Shown here: piece after piece, positions 21,539 through 24,799 of the stretch
Position numbering within the stretch: position 1 is the stretch's first letter
Layout: the number at the start of each line of letters is the position of its first letter
Source of the DNA: an uncultured Collinsella sp.
GTDB lineage: Bacteria; Actinomycetota; Coriobacteriia; Coriobacteriales; Coriobacteriaceae
Length of the DNA: 24,799 nt
Reading direction: 5' to 3'
Assembly (NCBI GenBank): GCA_958429225.1
Contig: CAUAJB010000026.1
Span: 1-24,799 of the forward strand
The notes under the pieces: model-generated
Told to the model about the DNA's origin: nothing
What the model saw: the letters and a program-made list of their open reading frames with translations, nothing else
Databases searched by the model: none
Made by a program: the position numbers and the translations under genes

Positions 21539-21580
21539 AATGACAACGTTGTCATTTCGTTAATGACAACGTAAGACATT
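21539..21580. promoter_or_regulatory. LacI-type operators between lacE and its regulator
   Basis: AATGACAACGTTGTCATT (21539-21556) is a perfect 18-bp palindrome with the central CG typical of LacI-family operators. A second site, AATGACAACGTAAGACATT (21562-21580), shares its left half and is imperfect on the right. Each contains TTGTCA on the minus strand, a good -35 box for lacE, so repressor binding would block that promoter. Confidence 0.8.
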
Positions 21581-21605
21581 TTTGGAAGAGCAACAAGGAT
21601 TTACG

Positions 21606-21636
21606 GGTGAACGGTCGATATTGTCCGATAAACGGC
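21606..21636. promoter_or_regulatory. GGTGAACGGTCGA element upstream of the LacI-type gene
   Basis: GGTGAACGGTCGA (21606-21618) is identical over 13 nt to the left half of the inverted repeat at 3577-3606. GTCCGATAAACGG follows, giving two GTC(C)GATA-like direct repeats rather than a clean palindrome. A weak lacI promoter TTGTCA-N15-TATGCT lies immediately downstream (21641-21667). Confidence 0.45.
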
Positions 21637-21709
21637 TGATTTGTCAGTCGGGCAGGTAGTGTATGCTAGAACGCAAAAAACAAGCGATGCAAAACCGACT
21701 GGAGAAGTA

Positions 21710-22720
21710 GTGGCAACGATGGACAAGAAAAATGTCTCAATGAACGATGTGGCGATTGCTGCGGGTGTTTCTCTCAAGACGGTGTCGCGCGTGATCAACG
21801 AGCCCGATAGCGTGCGAGAGTCGACACGCAATAAGGTCCATTCCGCAATGGAGGCGCTCGGGTTTCGAACCAACTTTGCCGCGCGTTCGCTCAAGTTGGG
21901 CCGTTACGGGTGTATCGGCGTGGTGCTGTTCCACTTGTCGGGCGGTGCCGTGGACATGATTGACGGCATCGCCGATGCCGCCGAAGAACGCGGCTTTGCG
22001 CTCACGATGATCAAAAAGCGGGCGGGGGAGAAGATGACCCTTGCCGAAGCGGCGCGCAGGATGTCGCAGCTGCCTGTTGACGGCATGATCTTCAACCTGC
22101 GTCAGATGGTCGATGACTTTGATACCTTTGAGGCGCCGAAAGACCTCAAGACGGTGATTATCACGCCGATGGAACATCCTACCTGCTCCACTGTCAGTGA
22201 CGACCAAGAGGGCGGCGCGCGCATGGCGTGCGAGTACTTCTTGAACCACGGGCACAAGAACGTGTACTTCGTCTCTGGTAAGAAAGAGTCACTGTCGAGC
22301 CAGTGCCGTATGAAAGGTTGGCGAGCGGCACTCGAGGCACGTGGCATTGAGCCGCCCGAGCCTCTGCAAGGCGATTGGAATGCGGATAGTGGCTATGCCG
22401 CGGGCCTTGTGCTTGCCGATAAGCCCGATTGCACGGCGGTCCTCGCTGCTAACGACTGCATGGCAAACGGCGTGATGATGGCTCTACGTGACAAAGGGCT
22501 CAATGTGCCCGACGACGTGTCCGTGATCGGCTTCGACGATGAGCTCTACAAGACGATTCCCAACTCGATTCTGACGTCGGTGAAGTTTCGCCACCGCGAA
22601 CTGGGCATCCGTGCGCTTAACGAGGTCGTCGCAGGTCTGGAAGCCCCGAGCTCCAGAAGTCGTACGCTCGTCTCGGGCGTGTTGGTCGAGCGTTCCAGCG
22701 TGAGGGATCTGCGGGCGTAG
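21710..22720 (+). CDS. LacI-family transcriptional regulator
   Basis: The protein has 336 residues from the GTG at 21710, chosen because GGAG lies 5 nt upstream; the ATG at 21719 is too far from it. The N-terminal HTH (VSMNDVAIAAGVSLKTVSRVINEPDSVRESTRNKV) includes a hinge helix-type NFAARSLKLG. The periplasmic-binding-protein-like effector domain (about residues 60-330) contains the family's TVSDDQEGGARMACEYF, VLAANDCMANGVMMALRDKGL and VIGFDDEL segments. It is divergent from lacE, with a perfect LacI-type operator between them, so it most likely represses lacEG in response to a galactoside or its phosphate. It may also act on the second module. Confidence 0.93.
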   Translation: MATMDKKNVSMNDVAIAAGVSLKTVSRVINEPDSVRESTRNKVHSAMEALGFRTNFAARSLKLGRYGCIGVVLFHLSGGAVDMIDGIADAAEERGFALTMIKKRAGEKMTLAEAARRMSQLPVDGMIFNLRQMVDDFDTFEAPKDLKTVIITPMEHPTCSTVSDDQEGGARMACEYFLNHGHKNVYFVSGKKESLSSQCRMKGWRAALEARGIEPPEPLQGDWNADSGYAAGLVLADKPDCTAVLAANDCMANGVMMALRDKGLNVPDDVSVIGFDDELYKTIPNSILTSVKFRHRELGIRALNEVVAGLEAPSSRSRTLVSGVLVERSSVRDLRA

Positions 22721-22738
22721 GCGTGCTCGGCTCGTTCA

Positions 22739-22954
22739 TCTCAATCTGTAACAGGTAGGGCCGAAAATCTCAGCTAGATGTTACAGATTGAGATTGAGAG
22801 GATTGCCCTGTGCGTTTATCTCAATCTGTAACAACTAGACGTCCAAAACCGGTTTTAGTGTTACAGATTTAGACAATTCGGTCCCGCTTATTCCATTTGT
22901 CTCGATCTGTAACAGTTAAGGGTGAAATAACCAGCTAGATGTTACAGATCGAGA
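22739..22954. repeat. Alternating inverted-repeat array 2 (six half-repeats, three palindromic units)
   Basis: This is a second copy of the structure at 17852-18066. Arms lie at 22739-22753/22779-22793, 22819-22833/22859-22873 and 22900-22914/22940-22954. All three loops are 25 nt; the gaps between units are 25 and 26 nt. Units 1 and 3 pair perfectly, and in unit 3 pairing extends to 19 bp (22896-22914 with 22940-22958). Unit 2 has one mismatch. All units have the same orientation as those in array 1. The array lies between the convergent ends of the LacI gene and the second lacG, again just past a lacG terminator. The final half-repeats of both arrays are followed by the same CAAACGGC. Confidence 0.95.
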
Positions 22955-22975
22955 CAAACGGCTTCCGACCTGCCC

Positions 22976-23020
22976 AAAAAAGGCCGGGGGCGGCGCGCCG
23001 TGTGACGTGTCGCCCCCGGC
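22976..23020 (-). terminator. Terminator of the second lacG operon
   Basis: GCCGGGGGCG (22983-22992) pairs perfectly with CGCCCCCGGC (23011-23020) around an 18-nt loop that can pair further. On the minus strand a run of T residues (A run at 22976-22981) follows. Confidence 0.9.
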
Positions 23021-23065
23021 TGAGAAATGGGGACAGGTTGTGTGAGCAGACAACCCCGCAAGCCG

Positions 23066-24505
23066 CTAGTCCAGACGACGGGTCTGCGCCACGTGCTTAT
23101 ACCAGTACGCGCTTGCCTTGGGCGTGCGCTTCTGGGTTTCAAAGTCAACGTAGAAGAAGCCATAACGCTTGTTGTAGCCATTGGTCCAGGAGAACTGATC
23201 CTGCAGGCTCCACAGGAAGTAGCCGCCCACGTTGACGCCCACCTCCATGGCCTTGAGCAGCCAGCGCAGGTGCTGCTCGATGTAGTCGATGCGCGGCTGG
23301 TCGTCCACAAAACCGTCCTTGTAGGGGTCCTTGTAGCCCATGCCGTTCTCGGTGATGAAAATCTGCTTGTAGTTGGGGTAGCGCTGCTTAATGTAGACGA
23401 GCAGATCGAACAGGCCCTCGGGATAGATGATCCAGTCCCAGTCGGTGGTGGGGATGCCGGGCTTGTTCACGTGTTCGCCAATACCCTTAACGCGCCAGCG
23501 GCCGGTGCCCTTCTCGCCCGTACCGTTGTGGTGCAGGTCGTTCTCGCCATCGTAAGCTTTGAGGAAGCGACACTGGTAGTTGTTAACGCCCAAGTAGTCG
23601 TTGTAGAGCGCGGCCTCGCGCATGATTTTCAGATCCTCGTCCGGGATCTCGATGGTGCCGCCCGAGACGGCAGCCAGGCGGTTGGCGCACTCGAGGGTGT
23701 CGGGAGCATAGTCGCCGCGGAAGGTGGCGTCGAGCAAGAACTGGTTCTGCAGCACGTGCTCGTTATTGGCGGCTTTAATGTCGGCGGGGTCGTTCTCGTT
23801 GAGCGGATACTTAAACTCCAACGACTGGATGACGCCGATCTTGCCCTTAAAGCCGCCGTTGTGGAAGGCCAGTACGGCCTTGGCGTGGGCGAGCATCATG
23901 TTGTGCTCGCACTGGAAGGCCTCGGCAAGATGCGCCTTGACGCCACCGGGGAAGGTGCCCTCGATGTAGGTGTTGGAGGCGTCCGCCCAGATCTCGTTAA
24001 AGGTGAACCAGTAGGTCACCTGGTCGGCGTACTCCTTAAAGCAGAAGGTGGCAAAGTCCACAAAGGCGTCGATGGTCTCGCGGTTGAGGAAGTCGCCCTT
24101 CTCAAAGAGGGGCAGCGGCGTATCGAAGTGATGCAGCGTGACAAACGGCTCAACGTGGTGCTTGTGACATTCGGCGAAAAGGTCGTGATAGAACTGGACG
24201 CCCTCGGGGTTAATCTCACCGGTGCCGTTGGGGAAGATGCGGCTCCAAGCGATGGAGAGACGAATGCCGTTGATACCAAACTCCTCGCACAGCTCAAGGT
24301 CGACGGGGTACTGGTTGTAGAAGTCCGAGGCGGGATCGGGGGAAAAGCGCCCCTGGGCCTCCAGGAAGTCGTCCCAGGCAACCTTGCCCTTACCGTGAGT
24401 GCGGGTCTCGCCCTCTACCTGGTAGGCAGCAGTGGCGCCGCCAAAGACAAAGTCCTCGGGAAACTGCGCAGGCGGGTTAGTGACGCTAGCAGGGTTAACG
24501 GACAT
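23066..24505 (-). CDS. lacG: 6-phospho-beta-galactosidase LacG-like (GH1), copy 2
   Basis: The 479-residue enzyme is a clear paralogue of the one at 18159-19580. It keeps the acid/base Glu171 (FTFNEI), the nucleophile Glu386 (ITENG) and the 6-phosphate site Ser439, Lys446 and Tyr448 in FSWTNGYNKRYG. It also has the segment FAECHKHHVEPFVTLHHFDTP, closer to Lactococcus LacG than copy 1. The N-terminus is about 8 residues longer than that of copy 1. The ribosome site (GGAT) is weak. The two copies differ most around the aglycone side, e.g. EIWADASNTYIEG versus EIPATAEGSFIVG, which suggests different aglycones (lactose versus another galactoside). It follows a LacE-like gene by 66 nt. Confidence 0.9.
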   Translation of the reverse strand: MSVNPASVTNPPAQFPEDFVFGGATAAYQVEGETRTHGKGKVAWDDFLEAQGRFSPDPASDFYNQYPVDLELCEEFGINGIRLSIAWSRIFPNGTGEINPEGVQFYHDLFAECHKHHVEPFVTLHHFDTPLPLFEKGDFLNRETIDAFVDFATFCFKEYADQVTYWFTFNEIWADASNTYIEGTFPGGVKAHLAEAFQCEHNMMLAHAKAVLAFHNGGFKGKIGVIQSLEFKYPLNENDPADIKAANNEHVLQNQFLLDATFRGDYAPDTLECANRLAAVSGGTIEIPDEDLKIMREAALYNDYLGVNNYQCRFLKAYDGENDLHHNGTGEKGTGRWRVKGIGEHVNKPGIPTTDWDWIIYPEGLFDLLVYIKQRYPNYKQIFITENGMGYKDPYKDGFVDDQPRIDYIEQHLRWLLKAMEVGVNVGGYFLWSLQDQFSWTNGYNKRYGFFYVDFETQKRTPKASAYWYKHVAQTRRLD

Positions 24506-24529
24506 GATGATCCAATCGTCTAAATCGAA

Positions 24530-24561
24530 GGGCCAGCCGGCTGCTGATGGTCGGCTGGCCC
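24530..24561 (-). other. Intercistronic hairpin in the second lac module
   Basis: GGGCCAGCCG (24530-24539) pairs perfectly with CGGCTGGCCC (24552-24561) around a 12-nt loop, with no T run. It occupies the same position as the hairpin at 19615-19641 although the sequence differs. Confidence 0.65.
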
Positions 24562-24571
24562 TGAGCGTTAC

Positions 24572-24799
24572 TTACTTCGAGAGTTGCTCGCTTACGAAGG
24601 CGAGAGACTTGTCGCCGTTCTGGGAGAGCTCGATGTACTGCTTACCGCGGCAGGCGACGCACTTGTTGCCCACGCGCTCGCAGTCCTTCTGCAGGTCGGC
24701 CAAGTAGCTGGCAGCCTGCGGGGCCAGGACGACCAGGTCAAAGTCGGGGAGCATGTCAACGTGGTTGCCATAGGCCTCGGCAGCGGTCTCGAGGTTAAT
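24572..24799 (-). CDS. C-terminal end of a lactose/cellobiose-type PTS IIB domain (partial)
   Basis: Only the last 75 residues are in the window; the gene continues beyond 24799. The visible part, with AYGNHVDM, FDLVVLAPQAASYLADLQKDCERVG, and CRGKQYIELSQNGDKSLAFV, aligns with the end of the IIB domain of LacE at 19656-21434 (AYGQHTAIMDQYDVIVLAPQ and onward). Whether it is a fused IICB like LacE or a separate IIB cannot be told. The phosphocysteine lies outside the window. It is upstream of lacG copy 2 and probably in its operon. Confidence 0.85.
   Translation of the reverse strand: MNLETAAEAYGNHVDMLPDFDLVVLAPQAASYLADLQKDCERVGNKCVACRGKQYIELSQNGDKSLAFVSEQLSK

Noticed and set aside
22739..22954. 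Tandem rho-independent terminators
   Set aside because: Stems are not GC-rich, loops are 25 nt and no T runs follow; real terminators for the flanking lacG genes are present separately.
23027..24523. 498-codon open frame on the plus strand
   Set aside because: It is the antisense shadow of the second lacG, with the same low-complexity composition and no ribosome site.

Overview
The window looks like a chromosomal segment of a Coriobacteriia (Actinobacteria) gut bacterium, most likely Collinsella or a close relative. This rests on the high GC, strong actinobacterial-style codon bias, and a Firmicutes-like set of tagatose-pathway and PTS sugar genes in a high-GC background. The genus call is inference and was not tested by any search.

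Layout. 1-2.4 kb: an NAD-type isocitrate dehydrogenase and a membrane-anchored SurA_N-like protein. 2.4-3.4 kb (minus): a small XRE regulator with a DUF2975 membrane protein, AT-richer than its surroundings. 3.4-4.0 kb: a long regulatory intergenic region. 4.0-7.2 kb: a five-gene mannose-family PTS operon of the N-acetylgalactosamine type (IIA, YajC, IIB, IIC, IID). 7.4-10.7 kb: a GntR/UTRA regulator, agaS and nagA. 10.8-14.1 kb: a flavodoxin (minus), then lacX-like epimerase, lacC, a 3' remnant of a second nagA, and a YhcH/YiaL protein. 14.3-17.1 kb: tRNA-Thr(CGU), an orphan IIB-like protein lacking its phosphorylatable His, galM (minus) and a DeoR regulator. 17.2-17.8 kb: a Phd/RelE-type toxin-antitoxin pair. 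17.85-24.8 kb: two paralogous lactose-type modules on the minus strand (lacE-lacG; then the end of a second lacE-like gene followed by a second lacG), with a divergent LacI regulator between them.

How the genes fit. The PTS would deliver GalNAc-6-P, NagA/AgaA would deacetylate it and AgaS would deaminate and isomerise it to tagatose-6-P, which LacC phosphorylates. The lactose modules (LacE, LacG) release galactose-6-P, which also reaches tagatose-6-P if LacAB exist elsewhere. The segment therefore concentrates host-glycan and lactose use around one intermediate. LacAB and the tagatose-bisphosphate aldolase are not in the window. A perfect CTGGT-N4-ACCAG operator before agaS recurs, nearly intact, before the PTS operon; the GntR protein encoded between them is the obvious candidate regulator.

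Most unusual structure. Two arrays (17852-18066 and 22739-22954) each contain six 15-nt repeats in strictly alternating orientation, with spacers of 25 nt (one is 26 nt). They form three palindromic units each and sit just past the terminator of each lacG paralogue. They resemble neither a CRISPR nor ordinary terminators.
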